Positions 14,571 to 25,260 are shown, counted from the first letter of the stretch. The stretch is 64,000 nucleotides of DNA from Nocardioides sp. BP30 (GCF_029873215.1 NZ_CP123620.1:124001-188000), one strand, 5' to 3'. Numbers and translations: made by a program. Notes: a model not told the origin generated them from the letters alone.

Positions 14571-16196
14571 TCAGCCCACCAGCATCGGCGTGCGGAGCCA
14601 GTCGACCAGGTCGGCGGGGGTCAACGGCGGCGCGAACAGATGACCCTGGCCGACCGCGCAGCCGAGCCCTCGCAGGAGGTCGCGCTGCTGACGGGTCTCG
14701 ATGCCGACCGCGCCGACCGCGAGACCGAGCGCCCTACCGGCCCCGACGATGGCTCCCAGCACGGTGGCGTCCGCCTCGTGGTCGCCGAGCAGCGAGCGGT
14801 CGATCTTGACGCCCGTGACGGGCAGGGTGGCCAGTTGAGTGAAGGACGACGGGCCGGCGCCGAAGTCGTCCAGGGCGACCCGCAGCCCGAGGTCGCGCAG
14901 GCGCTGCACGGCCGCGGATCCGGCGGCCCCTTCGAGGAAGGGGCTCTCCTGGATCTCGACCGTCACGCGGTCGGGGCTGATCTCGTAGGCCGCCAGCAGG
15001 TCGGCCAGCCCGATCGCCCGGCCCTGGGCGACGGTGTGCGGCGTGACATTGAGGTGGATGCGAGGGACCCGGACGCCGGCGCGATCCCAGGCGCCGAGTT
15101 GGGCGAGGGCCAGCTCGACGACCAACCGGTCGAGCTGGCGGCTGAGGCCCACCTCGCCGGCGACGCGCACGAACCGGTCCGCGGCGATCGGACCCAGCAC
15201 CGGATCGTGCCAGCGGGCCAGCACCTCCACCCCGAGCAGGCCGCCGTCGGTGAGGTCGACCAACGGCTGGTAGACGAGGTCGATCCGGCGCTGGTCGATG
15301 GCGGTGCGCAGTGCGCGACCGACCGCGATCCGCTCGCGGGCCTCCTCGGCGAGCCGGGAGTGGAAGAACACCGGCGCATCGCCTCCCACCCTCTTGCCCT
15401 GGGTCACCGCGACGGCCGCCGAGCGGATCAGCCCCTGCACCTCGTCCCACGCATGGGTCGCCACCGCGACACCGACCACGAGCCGACCGTACGGCGCCTC
15501 GTCGTCGCGGGCACCGCCGCGAGCACCGTCGCCGCGATCACCGCCACGATCGCGGCCGTGCACGCCGCGCAGCAGACCGTCGTGCAGCAGACCGTCGTGC
15601 AGCGTGCCCGCCAGCGCCGCGAGGTCCGACTCCCCGAGCCCGGCGACGAGCACGAGGAACTGGGGCCCGTTCAACCGGCGAACGATGCCGCCGTAGGAGG
15701 ACGCCACGGCGTTGATCCGCTCTGCGGCGTCGGCCATCACGGCGTCGGCGGCCGGGTCGAAGACGGAGGCAGCCACCTGGGCGCCGACCTCGACCACCAG
15801 CACAGCCCAGGGCTCACCGCAGGCGCGGTTGACATGCTGGTCGTCCAGCTCCGGGTCGTAGCGTAGGAGACCGCTGTGGGGGTCGACCTCGCGACCCGGG
15901 GCGGATCCCGGCAGCATCGACAGCGCCGACAACGCCGGCAGCGCCGGCAGCGCGGTTCGGATCGTCCAGCCCGCCGGGGCGGGCCGGGTGGCCGCGTCCC
16001 TGTGCGGCAGCACCGCCAGCGCGAGGATGCACAGCCAGCTGAGCCCCAGGGCCAACGCGAAGGCCCGATCCACGTCGAAGCCCATCGCGGCGCCGGCAAG
16101 GGCCAGGCCCGCGGCGGCGGTGCCGATCGCCACCGCGACGGCGCGGAGCAGCCCGTGGGGGCGGACCGGTCGACGGCCGGCTCGGCTCAGGTGCAC
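14571..16196 (-). CDS. Membrane-anchored EAL-domain protein with degenerate GGDEF region
   Basis: A putative cyclic-di-GMP phosphodiesterase of 541 residues. Two N-terminal helices (about 15-60) anchor it. A GGDEF-like region follows in which the signature is lost (RLNGPQF replaces GGDEF); it is interrupted by an Arg/Asp/Gly-rich stretch and an LLHDG repeat. The EAL domain occupies the last ~250 residues. It has EVL in place of EAL, an Asn in LNVTPH, EIQES, DDFGAG, the Lys in VKIDR and the Glu in GIET, so most metal-binding and catalytic residues are kept. The ORF is open to 16418. GTG 16196 is chosen because GGAGG lies 6 bases upstream and the alternatives run into the galK promoter. Confidence 0.8.
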   Translation of the reverse strand: MHLSRAGRRPVRPHGLLRAVAVAIGTAAAGLALAGAAMGFDVDRAFALALGLSWLCILALAVLPHRDAATRPAPAGWTIRTALPALPALSALSMLPGSAPGREVDPHSGLLRYDPELDDQHVNRACGEPWAVLVVEVGAQVAASVFDPAADAVMADAAERINAVASSYGGIVRRLNGPQFLVLVAGLGESDLAALAGTLHDGLLHDGLLRGVHGRDRGGDRGDGARGGARDDEAPYGRLVVGVAVATHAWDEVQGLIRSAAVAVTQGKRVGGDAPVFFHSRLAEEARERIAVGRALRTAIDQRRIDLVYQPLVDLTDGGLLGVEVLARWHDPVLGPIAADRFVRVAGEVGLSRQLDRLVVELALAQLGAWDRAGVRVPRIHLNVTPHTVAQGRAIGLADLLAAYEISPDRVTVEIQESPFLEGAAGSAAVQRLRDLGLRVALDDFGAGPSSFTQLATLPVTGVKIDRSLLGDHEADATVLGAIVGAGRALGLAVGAVGIETRQQRDLLRGLGCAVGQGHLFAPPLTPADLVDWLRTPMLVG

Positions 16197-16306
16197 GTGG
16201 ATCCTCCGCTGTCGGACGTGCGCTTCTCCCCCACAGGACGTACGCATTTCGCCTATCGGCATGCGCAAACGGTTCCTGCGGTGTCGGAGCCAGATCGGGC
16301 CGGTCC

Positions 16307-16318
16307 TAGGCTCGTCCC

Positions 16319-16321
<3 letters not shown>
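16307..16321 (+). promoter_or_regulatory. -10 box and leaderless start of galK
   Basis: TAGGCT (16307-16312) is followed after 6 bases by GTG 16319, without a Shine-Dalgarno sequence. This is consistent with a leaderless transcript. Confidence 0.55.
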
Positions 16322-17521
<1,200 letters not shown>

Positions 17522-17537
17522 CCTCCCCGGCTGCGCC

Positions 17538-17552
17538 TAGGGTGCGGCTATG
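17538..17552 (+). promoter_or_regulatory. -10 box and leaderless start of cls
   Basis: TAGGGT (17538-17543) precedes ATG 17550 by 6 bases and there is no ribosome-binding site. Confidence 0.55.
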
Positions 17553-19028
17553 GACTTTCCCGGCGTGGGAACGCTGCTGGAGTGGCTGCTGGTCGCGCTG
17601 GAGATCGTGCTGCGCATCGTCGCGCTGGGCGTGATCCCCGGGAACCGCAAGCCGTCCACCGGCATGGCCTGGCTGTTGCTGATCCTGGTCGAGCCCATCA
17701 TCGGCTTCACCATCTTCCTGCTCGTCGGCCGCACGGCGCTGGAACGCAAGCGGGTGGAGCGGCAGCGCGAGGCGATCGACGTCATCCGGACCCAGGCGGC
17801 CCGCCAGTCCCGGGTCCCCGAGCACGAGCTTTCGCCTGCGCTGGCCCGGATCGCCGACCTCAACCAGCGACTCGGCGCGCTGCCGCTGGTCGGCGGCAAC
17901 CGGGTCTCGCTCGCGCCGGGCTACCGTGAGGTGATAGCGCTCATGGTCGAGGAGGTCGACCTCGCCGCGTCGTACGTGCACGTCGAGTTCTACATCACCT
18001 CCTACGACGAGGTCACCGAGCCGCTCTTCGCGGCGATGGAGCGCGCGGCGGCGCGAGGCGTCGCCGTACGACTCCTCTTCGACCACCTCGGCTCCCGCCG
18101 GATCCCCGGCTACCGCACGATGCTCCGGCGACTGGACGGCTCCGGCATCGACTGGCACCCGATGCTGCCGCTGCGGCTGCTCCGCGGTCGGATCCGCCGC
18201 CCCGACCTGCGCAACCATCGCAAGCTGCTGGTGGTCGACGGCCGGGTCGGCTTGACCGGGTCGCTGAACCTGACCGAGCCCGGCTACAACAAGCCGGCCA
18301 ACCACCGGCTGGGTCGGGAGTGGGTCGAGCTGATGGTGCGGCTCGAGGGCCCGGTGGTGGCCTCTCTCAACGCTGTCTTCGCCTCGGACTGGTACGCCGA
18401 GACCGCCGAGGTCGCCGACCACCACACCGAGCCGGCGCCGACGTGCCGGCGGCCGCCGGATGCGGAGGTAGTGCCCGACGCCCGCTGCCAGGTGGTGCCC
18501 AGCGGACCGGGGCTGGTAGCGGAGAACAACCTGCGGATGTTCACCGCGCTGCTGTACACCGCCACCGACCGGATCTCGCTGACCTCGCCCTACTTCGTGC
18601 CCGACGAGTCGCTGCTCTACGCCGTGACCACCGCCGCCCAGCGGGGCGTCGAGGTGGAGCTGTTCGTCAGCGAGGTCTCCGACCAGTTCATGGTCGGACG
18701 CGCCCAGGCGTCGTACTACAAGGCGCTGCTCGAGGCGGGCGTGCGGATCCATCGCTATCCGGCGCCGTTCATCCTGCACGCCAAGCACTTCACCATCGAT
18801 GAGGACGTCGCGGTGATCGGCTCGAGCAACATGGACATGCGCTCCTTCGCCCTCAACTACGAGATCTCGCTGATGGTCCCCGATCCCGCCGTGGTCAGGG
18901 ACCTGTGCTCGGTCCAGGACCACTACCGCTCCATCTCGCGGGAGCTGACCCTCGCCGAGTGGCAGCGCCGGTCGCCGGGGGCGAGGTACGTCGACAACGT
19001 GATGCGGCTGACGGCGGCGCTGCAGTAG
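17550..19028 (+). CDS. cls: Cardiolipin synthase (phospholipase D family)
   Basis: Membrane enzyme that makes cardiolipin from phosphatidylglycerol. Two N-terminal transmembrane helices (about 8-30 and 40-62) form the PLDc_N segment. Two HKD active-site motifs follow: NHRKLLVVDG near residue 224 and LHAKHFTIDEDVAVIGSSN near 409. The 492 residues match bacterial Cls. It ends just before a strong convergent terminator shared with the GH3 gene. Actinobacteria often make cardiolipin with a CDP-alcohol phosphotransferase instead, so this could be an additional PLD-type enzyme. Confidence 0.9.
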   Translation: MDFPGVGTLLEWLLVALEIVLRIVALGVIPGNRKPSTGMAWLLLILVEPIIGFTIFLLVGRTALERKRVERQREAIDVIRTQAARQSRVPEHELSPALARIADLNQRLGALPLVGGNRVSLAPGYREVIALMVEEVDLAASYVHVEFYITSYDEVTEPLFAAMERAAARGVAVRLLFDHLGSRRIPGYRTMLRRLDGSGIDWHPMLPLRLLRGRIRRPDLRNHRKLLVVDGRVGLTGSLNLTEPGYNKPANHRLGREWVELMVRLEGPVVASLNAVFASDWYAETAEVADHHTEPAPTCRRPPDAEVVPDARCQVVPSGPGLVAENNLRMFTALLYTATDRISLTSPYFVPDESLLYAVTTAAQRGVEVELFVSEVSDQFMVGRAQASYYKALLEAGVRIHRYPAPFILHAKHFTIDEDVAVIGSSNMDMRSFALNYEISLMVPDPAVVRDLCSVQDHYRSISRELTLAEWQRRSPGARYVDNVMRLTAALQ

Positions 19029-19057
19029 CCGGCCGCCGGCGCGCTCACCGACACGAC

Positions 19058-19100
19058 GACGGGGGCCGGATCCGGCGGTCCGCCGGATCCGACCCCCGTC
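19058..19100. terminator. Bidirectional terminator between cls and the GH3 gene
   Basis: A 20-base stem begins GACGGGGGCCGGATCC (19058) and pairs with 19081-19100 with a single G-U-compatible mismatch around a 3-base loop. It sits between two convergent genes. Confidence 0.8.
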
Positions 19101-19117
19101 TCATCGAGGGCGGGTGC

Positions 19118-22100
19118 CTACTTGATCCTCACCTTCTTCGAGGTGGCAGTGAGGCTCTGGCCGGCAGCACTGGCGGTCACCTCGACGGAGACCTTCTTGT
19201 GCCGGTCCGCGCCGACCACGTGGTAGCTCGCCCCGGTGGCGTGCTTGATCGCGTGCCCGTTGCGCATCCACTGGTAGCTCAGGCTCGCTCCAGGCGTCGC
19301 CGTGACGACCGCCTTGAGCTTCTTGCCGACCTTGGCCTTGCCCTTGATCACCGGCGTGCCCAGGTGCAGTGCCGCCCGCACCGCGATCGAGCCGACGGCG
19401 CTGGTGTTGCCGGCCTTGTCGGTCGCCCGGTAGGAGAAGGTCTGCGCGAGCCCCTTCACCGCGACCGGAGCGGTGTAGGCGCTCCAGGTGGCCCCGCCGT
19501 CGGTGGAGTACTGGACGCTCGCCACCCCGGAGACCTCGTCGCTCGCCGTGAGAGCCAGCCTGCCGCCGGAGCCGCTCGCCGCGACGGTCGGTGCCGCCGA
19601 GTCGATCCGGACCTCCACCGAGGCATCGCCGTAGCCGCCTGCGCTGTCGCTGACGATGGCGCGGACGGTGTGCGTGCCATCACCCGAGACGGTGATCGGG
19701 TCGGTGTACGGCGCCAGCGGTCCGCCGTCGACCCCGACGTACGCGACGTCGGTGTCGGCGTCGCCCACCTGGGCCGTCACCTTGACGGGGCCGGTGAACC
19801 AGCCGCCGGCCGGGGCCGTCGGCGTGGTCGAGAGCGCCACCGTCGGCGGGTTGGCCGTGGGAGCGCTGACCACCGACCCGAGCGAGGAGCTGAGGATGCT
19901 CGGCAGGTCGAACTGGGCGTCGTAGCTCTTCACCGAGACGCCCTTGACGCCCTGGTTGGTGGCGAGCTGCTGGAAGGGAGCCGACTGCATCACGACGTTG
20001 AGGATGCGCGAGACGCTGCGCTGCAGGTCGCCGAGGCGCATCGGGTAGCTCGTCGCGGTGTAGTTGCCCTTGATCGTCACGCTGTAGGAGGTCACACCGC
20101 TGGTCGGGTCACCGGCGATGTTGTAGGTGAGCGGCGTGATGGTGATCGCCGCCTTCTGCGCCGCCGTCAGCGCACTGCTGTTGGCGAGCGCGGTGACGTA
20201 GTTGTAGGCGTCGTTGACCGAGCCGAGCTTCGGGTCGGCCACGAACGTCTGGTTGTTGATCACGTCCACCGTCGCCGTGCCGGAGGCCGGCTGCTTGGAC
20301 AGGTCGGTGGTGCCGTCGATCGTGGTCGTGATCGTCTGGGTGCCGGTGGCCGAAGGGGTCAGGCCGCCGAACTGCCACGCGTACGTGGTGCGCGTGGGCG
20401 AGACGGTCTTGGTGTAGACCGGCAGACCCGCGACGTCGATGACGGGCGCCTGCTTCTCGATGGCGTTGATGATGTTCTGCGGGGCGCCGCCGGGCTCGAT
20501 CAGGTCGTTGCCGGCGTACATCGTGGCGGTGGCGTCGTGGCTGCCGCCCCAGTCGGACATGACCAGGCCCTTGAAGCCCCACTCACCGCGCAGGATGTCG
20601 GTCAGCGTGTCGTAGTCCTGCGCCGCGTAGGTGCCGTTGATCCGGTTGTAGGAGCTCATCACGGCCATCGGCTGCGCGGTGGTGACGGCGATCTGGAAGG
20701 CCCGCAGCTCCAGCTCGCGTGCCGCACGCTCGTCGACGACCGAGTTGCCGCCCTGCCGCCTCGTCTCCTGGTTGTTGAAGGCGAAGTGCTTGATCGTCAC
20801 GCCGACACCGGGGTTGGACTGGACGCCCAGCGTCGTGGCCGCGGCGGTCAGCCCGGCGACGACCGGGTCCTCGGAGTAGTACTCGAAGTTGCGGCCGTTC
20901 AACGGGTCGCGATGCAGGTTCATGCCGGGAGCCAGCCAGAGCGTGACACCGGCGTCGATCATCTCCTTGCCGATGGCCTCGCCGACCTGCTTGACCAGGT
21001 CGCGGTTGAACGTCTGGGCGAGCATCGTGCCGATCGGCCAGGCGGTCTCGTACTGGTAGGTCTTCGGGTTGGTGGCGATCTGCTGGGTCAGCCGCAGACC
21101 GGCGGGGCCGTCGGAGAGCGCCATGCCGGGGATCCCGAGGCTCTCGTACTTCGCGGTCGTGTAGCCGGCGGCGCCCACAGCGGACGGCGTGGTGCCGGCG
21201 ATGGAGGCACCTTCGACGATGTTCGCCATCTGGGTCACGTTCAGGCCGGCGACGAACTGCTGCATCGTGGTCTTGCCCGAGGCGACGTCATACAGGGTGC
21301 TGGTCGGGTCGGTCGTGACCGGCTGGACGGTCTCGCCGGTCTTGGCGGCGTACGGTGCGCCGGTGCCTTCCCAGTTGGTCTGGGAGCCGTCGACGTATGC
21401 GGTGGTGGTGGAGAGCTTGTCGCCGTCGTAGGTGTAGTACGGCGAGGTGGCGTCGAGGTCCACGCTCTGCTCGTACGCCGAGCGGTCGTCCTGGGGCTGG
21501 TAGCCCGCGGTGTCGAGCGTGACCTGGGGGGCGGCGGCGAGCTGCTCGGCCTCGGCCGGGTAGCTGTAGAAGTTCGCCCGGTCACTGCTGAGCACGCTGG
21601 CCGGGGCCTGGTCGGTGGTCTCGTGGTTGACCAGCTCGGTGGGGGTGTCGGCACCGAGCTCGATCCGCGCCGCGACCTGGGTGTTGCGCGAGGAGTCGCC
21701 GACGCGCACGACGTACTCGCCCTTGTCGAGCTGCCACCGCGAGGCGTCCTCGTCGAAGGAGGCCATCGAGGAGGTGGCGAACGTGATCGTCACCTGCTGG
21801 GAGGCGCCCGGGGCGAGGTCGTCTGTCTTCGCGTAGCCGGTGAGCTGCTGATAGGGCTTGTCGGCTCCCGGCGCCGAGACGTAGGTCTCGACGACCTCCT
21901 TGCCGCTGTAGGTGTCGCCCACGTTCGTCACCCGGGCCTTCACCTTGACCGAGCCCATGTCGGCGGTGACGCTGAGCGGGTCGATCGTGAAGTCGGTGTA
22001 GGAGAGGCCATAGCCGAACGGGTAGTCGACCACGCTGGCCGGATCGACCCCGTTGTCGGCACCGATCTTCTTGTAGAAGGAGTCGAAGTAGCGGTAGCCG

Positions 22101-23017
22101 ACGTACACGCCCTCGCTGTAGTTCTCGTCGTTGCCCGCACCGTCGTTGTTGGCGAAGGTGGCCGAGGCCGGGTAGTAGGAGTACTTCGAGGCCCAGGTGT
22201 CGGTGAGCTTGCCCGAGGGGCTGACCTCACCGTCGAGGACCTGCACCAGCGCGGCGCCGCCCTGCTCGCCGGCCTGGCTCATCAGGAACAGCGAGTCCAG
22301 CGCGGTGCCGCCGCTGGGGTCCTTCTCCTCGGCGTTGATGTCCTTGAAGAAGGACGTGTCGACGATGCCACCGCTGTTGAGCACGACGATGACGTGCTTG
22401 TAGGTCTGCCCCAGCAGCTCGATGTCGTCGTGCTCGATGTCGGTGAGCTGGTAGTCGCCCTTCCCCGAGGACCGGTCCGCGCCCTCGCCGGAGTTGCGGG
22501 CGACGACGAAGATGGCGGTGTCCGTCGGCGCGGTGGGCTTGCGGCTCGAGCCGGTGAGCGGCTGCTCGACCGAGGAGTAGTCGGGTGCCGCGGCCAGCAC
22601 CCCGCCACTGGAGCTCGGCGGGTACTTGGTGTCGAACGCCGAGGTCATCGCGTTCCAGTACGTCGGGCTGGTGGTGATGGTGTAGCCCGCCGCCTCCAGT
22701 CCCTGGCGGACGGTCACGTTCGACCGGTTGTTGACGGCGCCCGACCCGGTCCCGCCCTTGACGGTGACGTAGGAGCCCACGCCGAAGAGCGCGACGTTGC
22801 CGCTCTTGGCCATGGGCAGCGCGTGGTCGTGGTTCTCCAGCAGCACCATGCCTTCGGTGGCGGCCTGCTGCGAGAGGGCGGCGTCGGCCTTCTCCAGGGC
22901 CGTGGGTGCCGGGTTGGTGGTGGCCGCCTGGGCGATCGAGACGCCGCTGAAGGCCAGACATCCGGCCGCGAGGACCGAGATGCAGCGGGCGATGCCGCGG
23001 GGGTGGGGTTGGCGCAT
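19118..23017 (-). CDS. Secreted glycoside hydrolase family 3 protein, permuted domain order, with Ig-like C-terminus
   Basis: A 1299-residue exported beta-glycosidase. The signal peptide (residues 1 to ~32, ending SIAQAA) is preceded by AGAGGA. The usual GH3 order is reversed: the alpha/beta sandwich (GH3_C) comes first (about 50-340) and a fibronectin-III-like domain next (about 345-440). The catalytic TIM barrel then lies at about 570-860, with KHFAFNNQETRR and the nucleophile aspartate in VMSDWGGSH (D822). An inserted beta region, an Ig-like domain with SGDGTHTVRA, and a Lys-rich C-terminal Ig-like repeat follow. Known GH3 enzymes with this reversed arrangement exist in rumen bacteria. The sugar specificity is not readable. 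It is divergent from a ROK regulator that probably controls it. Confidence 0.88.
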   Translation of the reverse strand: MRQPHPRGIARCISVLAAGCLAFSGVSIAQAATTNPAPTALEKADAALSQQAATEGMVLLENHDHALPMAKSGNVALFGVGSYVTVKGGTGSGAVNNRSNVTVRQGLEAAGYTITTSPTYWNAMTSAFDTKYPPSSSGGVLAAAPDYSSVEQPLTGSSRKPTAPTDTAIFVVARNSGEGADRSSGKGDYQLTDIEHDDIELLGQTYKHVIVVLNSGGIVDTSFFKDINAEEKDPSGGTALDSLFLMSQAGEQGGAALVQVLDGEVSPSGKLTDTWASKYSYYPASATFANNDGAGNDENYSEGVYVGYRYFDSFYKKIGADNGVDPASVVDYPFGYGLSYTDFTIDPLSVTADMGSVKVKARVTNVGDTYSGKEVVETYVSAPGADKPYQQLTGYAKTDDLAPGASQQVTITFATSSMASFDEDASRWQLDKGEYVVRVGDSSRNTQVAARIELGADTPTELVNHETTDQAPASVLSSDRANFYSYPAEAEQLAAAPQVTLDTAGYQPQDDRSAYEQSVDLDATSPYYTYDGDKLSTTTAYVDGSQTNWEGTGAPYAAKTGETVQPVTTDPTSTLYDVASGKTTMQQFVAGLNVTQMANIVEGASIAGTTPSAVGAAGYTTAKYESLGIPGMALSDGPAGLRLTQQIATNPKTYQYETAWPIGTMLAQTFNRDLVKQVGEAIGKEMIDAGVTLWLAPGMNLHRDPLNGRNFEYYSEDPVVAGLTAAATTLGVQSNPGVGVTIKHFAFNNQETRRQGGNSVVDERAARELELRAFQIAVTTAQPMAVMSSYNRINGTYAAQDYDTLTDILRGEWGFKGLVMSDWGGSHDATATMYAGNDLIEPGGAPQNIINAIEKQAPVIDVAGLPVYTKTVSPTRTTYAWQFGGLTPSATGTQTITTTIDGTTDLSKQPASGTATVDVINNQTFVADPKLGSVNDAYNYVTALANSSALTAAQKAAITITPLTYNIAGDPTSGVTSYSVTIKGNYTATSYPMRLGDLQRSVSRILNVVMQSAPFQQLATNQGVKGVSVKSYDAQFDLPSILSSSLGSVVSAPTANPPTVALSTTPTAPAGGWFTGPVKVTAQVGDADTDVAYVGVDGGPLAPYTDPITVSGDGTHTVRAIVSDSAGGYGDASVEVRIDSAAPTVAASGSGGRLALTASDEVSGVASVQYSTDGGATWSAYTAPVAVKGLAQTFSYRATDKAGNTSAVGSIAVRAALHLGTPVIKGKAKVGKKLKAVVTATPGASLSYQWMRNGHAIKHATGASYHVVGADRHKKVSVEVTASAAGQSLTATSKKVRIK

Positions 23018-23071
23018 GAGTCGTCCTCTCTGACAACTCCGGGCGGTAGGGCCGCCCGATGCGAATGTGAC

Positions 23072-23160
23072 GCCCCTCACGCTAGGGTCCGCTACTTTTG
23101 ATCGTCAACAGTCTTAAAGAAGGTATTTCTCAGGAATTTTTGACCTAAATTTGACCGAAA
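23072..23160. promoter_or_regulatory. Divergent GH3 / ROK control region
   Basis: For the GH3 gene (minus strand) a good promoter is visible: -35 TTGACG (23103-23108), an 18-base spacer, and -10 TAGCGT (about 23079-23084). On the other side TTTGACC at 23139 and again at 23150 form an 11-base direct repeat (TTTGACCTAAA, TTTGACCGAAA). The whole segment is markedly AT-rich for this genome. These are candidate ROK-repressor sites. Confidence 0.5.
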
Positions 23161-23189
23161 ACATCTCCGCGGCAACCGACTCCGTCCCC

Positions 23190-23204
23190 TACAGTCGTGC
23201 CGTG
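23190..23204 (+). promoter_or_regulatory. -10 box and leaderless start of the ROK gene
   Basis: TACAGT (23190-23195) precedes GTG 23202 by 6 bases. This sets the start at 23202 rather than at the TTG at 23151. Confidence 0.5.
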
Positions 23205-24338
23205 GTCGATACCAGTCCGCGCCAGCGCAACCGCGCCGAGATGCTGCGGCTCATCCGAGCCGGGCACGGGGTGACGCGCGCCGACCTGGCCCGCAGCACC
23301 GGGCTCTCGCGCAGCGCCGTGCAGGCGATCGTGGCCGGCCTCCTCGCCGAGTCCCAGGTCAGTGAGTTCGAGGTCGAGGAGAAGGGTCCCGGCACCGGAA
23401 GCGGTCGGCCCGGCACCCTGCTCATGGCGCTCGGAGATCCTGTCGCCGGCATCGACTTCGGCCACAACCACCTGCACGTCGCGATCGCCGACTCCTTCGG
23501 CCGGCTCATGGAGGACCGGCGCGTCGAGCTCGACGTCGACCTGTCCGCCGCCCAGGCGCTCGACACCGCCGCTGCGCTGCTCGAGAGCCTGCGGACCGCG
23601 CACGACGTGCCGCGCCTGCAGGCGGTAGCGGCCGGCATCCCCGGCCCGGTCGACCTTGCCTCCGGGCTCGTGCAGTCCCCCACGATCCTCTCGGGCTGGG
23701 TGGGGCTCTCGCCGGCCACCGAGCTGGAGCGACGCATCGGCGTACCCGTGCGGATCGAGAACGACGCCGCCCTCGGCGCTCTAGGCGAGCTGTACGGCGG
23801 AGCGGGCCGCGACCACCGTGACTTCCTCTACGTCAAGGCCTCCCACGGGATCGGGGCGAGCCTGGTCCTCGGTGGCGAGCTCTACCGCGGGGGCACCGGC
23901 CTGGCCGGGGAGATCGGCCACACCCACCTCTCCGGCCGGACCGAGCTGTGCCGCTGCGGCAACCGGGGCTGCCTGGAGGCGGTGGTGTCGGTCTCCGCCG
24001 TCACCGACCAGATCGCCCACACCCATCCCGCCAGCGACCCTGCGGCGATCACCCTGGAGTCGCTGCCCGACCCGATCACCGATCGGATCCTGCACGAGAG
24101 CGGCCGCATCCTGGGTCAGGTGGTCAGCGACCTGTGCAACCTGGTCAATCCCACGGCCGTCATCGTCGGCGGGGAGCTCGGCGCGGCCGGCGAGGCGTTC
24201 GTGCAGGGCGTCGAGCAGGCGATCCGCCGCTACGCCCAGCCCGCCACGTCCGCTGCACTGGTCGTGCGAGCCGCCGAGTTCGGCAACCGGGCCGAGCTGC
24301 ACGGGGCGCTCGCGCTCGCCGGACGGGTGCCGGTGTAG
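23202..24338 (+). CDS. ROK-family transcriptional regulator
   Basis: A 378-residue sugar-responsive repressor. An N-terminal winged helix (AEMLRLIRAGHGVTRADLARSTGLSRSAVQAIVAGL, in pieces from about 10-45) binds DNA, and the remainder is the ROK sugar-kinase-like fold. It shows the ATP/sugar-binding IDFGHNH, the ENDAALGALGE segment and the zinc-binding CRCGNRGCLE near residue 250. Members sense carbohydrates and repress neighbouring glycosidase or transporter genes. The divergent GH3 gene is the obvious target. The kinase domain may or may not be active. Confidence 0.88.
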   Translation: MVDTSPRQRNRAEMLRLIRAGHGVTRADLARSTGLSRSAVQAIVAGLLAESQVSEFEVEEKGPGTGSGRPGTLLMALGDPVAGIDFGHNHLHVAIADSFGRLMEDRRVELDVDLSAAQALDTAAALLESLRTAHDVPRLQAVAAGIPGPVDLASGLVQSPTILSGWVGLSPATELERRIGVPVRIENDAALGALGELYGGAGRDHRDFLYVKASHGIGASLVLGGELYRGGTGLAGEIGHTHLSGRTELCRCGNRGCLEAVVSVSAVTDQIAHTHPASDPAAITLESLPDPITDRILHESGRILGQVVSDLCNLVNPTAVIVGGELGAAGEAFVQGVEQAIRRYAQPATSAALVVRAAEFGNRAELHGALALAGRVPV

Positions 24339-24368
24339 CCGGGGTCCTCGCTTCTGCGGGTGAAGGGC

Positions 24369-25061
24369 TCAGCGCGGCGTGGTCAGCTCGGCGAGCGCAT
24401 CCTCGAAGAGTCGGGTCTTGATCGTCGCCAGCGTCGTACCCGCCTTCGAGGCGCTCGCCCGGGCCAGTTCGATCGCGGCGGGCAGGACCTCATGCTCCGG
24501 TACGGCGAGATCGACGATGCCGGCCCGCAGGGCGTCGGTGCCGCCGTAACGACGACCCGTGACCATCGCCTCGTGGGCGGTCTGCGGAGAGAGCCGAGCG
24601 GTGATCAGCGCCGTCATGCCGTGCGTGAACGGCATGTCGATGTCGACCTCCGGCAGGCACCAGAAGCCGCGGTCGGCGCGCATCACGCGGAAGTCATGGC
24701 CCAGGCTGAGCATCGCCCCGGCGGCGAACGCGTGGCCCTGGATCGCCGCGACGGTGACGACCGGCAGCGCCAGGGCGCGTGCGAACAACCGCTCCGCATC
24801 GGCGAGGTAGGCGTCGAACTGATCGGCGTGGCCGCCGAGCCAGTCCAGGTCGAGACCGTTGGAGAAGAACTTCCCGGTCGCGGTGGTGACCAGCGCCCGC
24901 GGCCCCGCGGTCGCCTCGACCTCGGCCAGCGCGGCGTCCACGGCGCCGACCCAGTCGGGATGGAAGCGGTTCTCACCATCGCCGAGGTCGAGCACGAACA
25001 CCTCGCCGTCCCGGTCGAGACGCGGGGTGGCAGTGGAGGTGGGCCGGTCTGCTGCGGTCAC
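24369..25061 (-). CDS. Enoyl-CoA hydratase/isomerase family protein
   Basis: Crotonase-fold protein of 230 residues acting on acyl-CoA. The oxyanion-hole segments are TTATGKFFSNGLDLDWLG and AIQGHAFAAGAMLSLGHDF. The second contributes a Glu only in the later CLPEVDI. The overall form resembles delta3,delta2-enoyl-CoA isomerase (ECI/PECI) more than classical hydratase. The ORF is open far upstream through the tRNA gene. GTG 25061 is chosen because GAAGGGGA precedes it by 6 bases. It is transcribed toward the ROK gene, separated by 30 bases without an obvious terminator. Confidence 0.82.
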   Translation of the reverse strand: MTAADRPTSTATPRLDRDGEVFVLDLGDGENRFHPDWVGAVDAALAEVEATAGPRALVTTATGKFFSNGLDLDWLGGHADQFDAYLADAERLFARALALPVVTVAAIQGHAFAAGAMLSLGHDFRVMRADRGFWCLPEVDIDMPFTHGMTALITARLSPQTAHEAMVTGRRYGGTDALRAGIVDLAVPEHEVLPAAIELARASASKAGTTLATIKTRLFEDALAELTTPR

Positions 25062-25260
25062 GGTGCTTCCCCTTCGACGTCGGAGGCGGCCCAGCGAAGG
25101 GCGCCCTGCTCGGCACGCTACCCGGCCGATGATCGCAGCGTCATCGGGCCTGCCGACCTGCAGGTGCGCCCGGTGGCCTCGGCCTGTCCCGCGGCGCCGG
25201 CACCGAACGGACGAGCCCCCAGCGAGCTTGCGCTCGCCGGGGGCTCGATCCTGAATCGTC

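Noticed and set aside
18905..23101. 1398-codon plus-strand open frame over the GH3 gene
   Set aside because: Antisense shadow; the minus strand has unmistakable GH3 motifs. The translation is dominated by Val, Gly, Arg and Asp.
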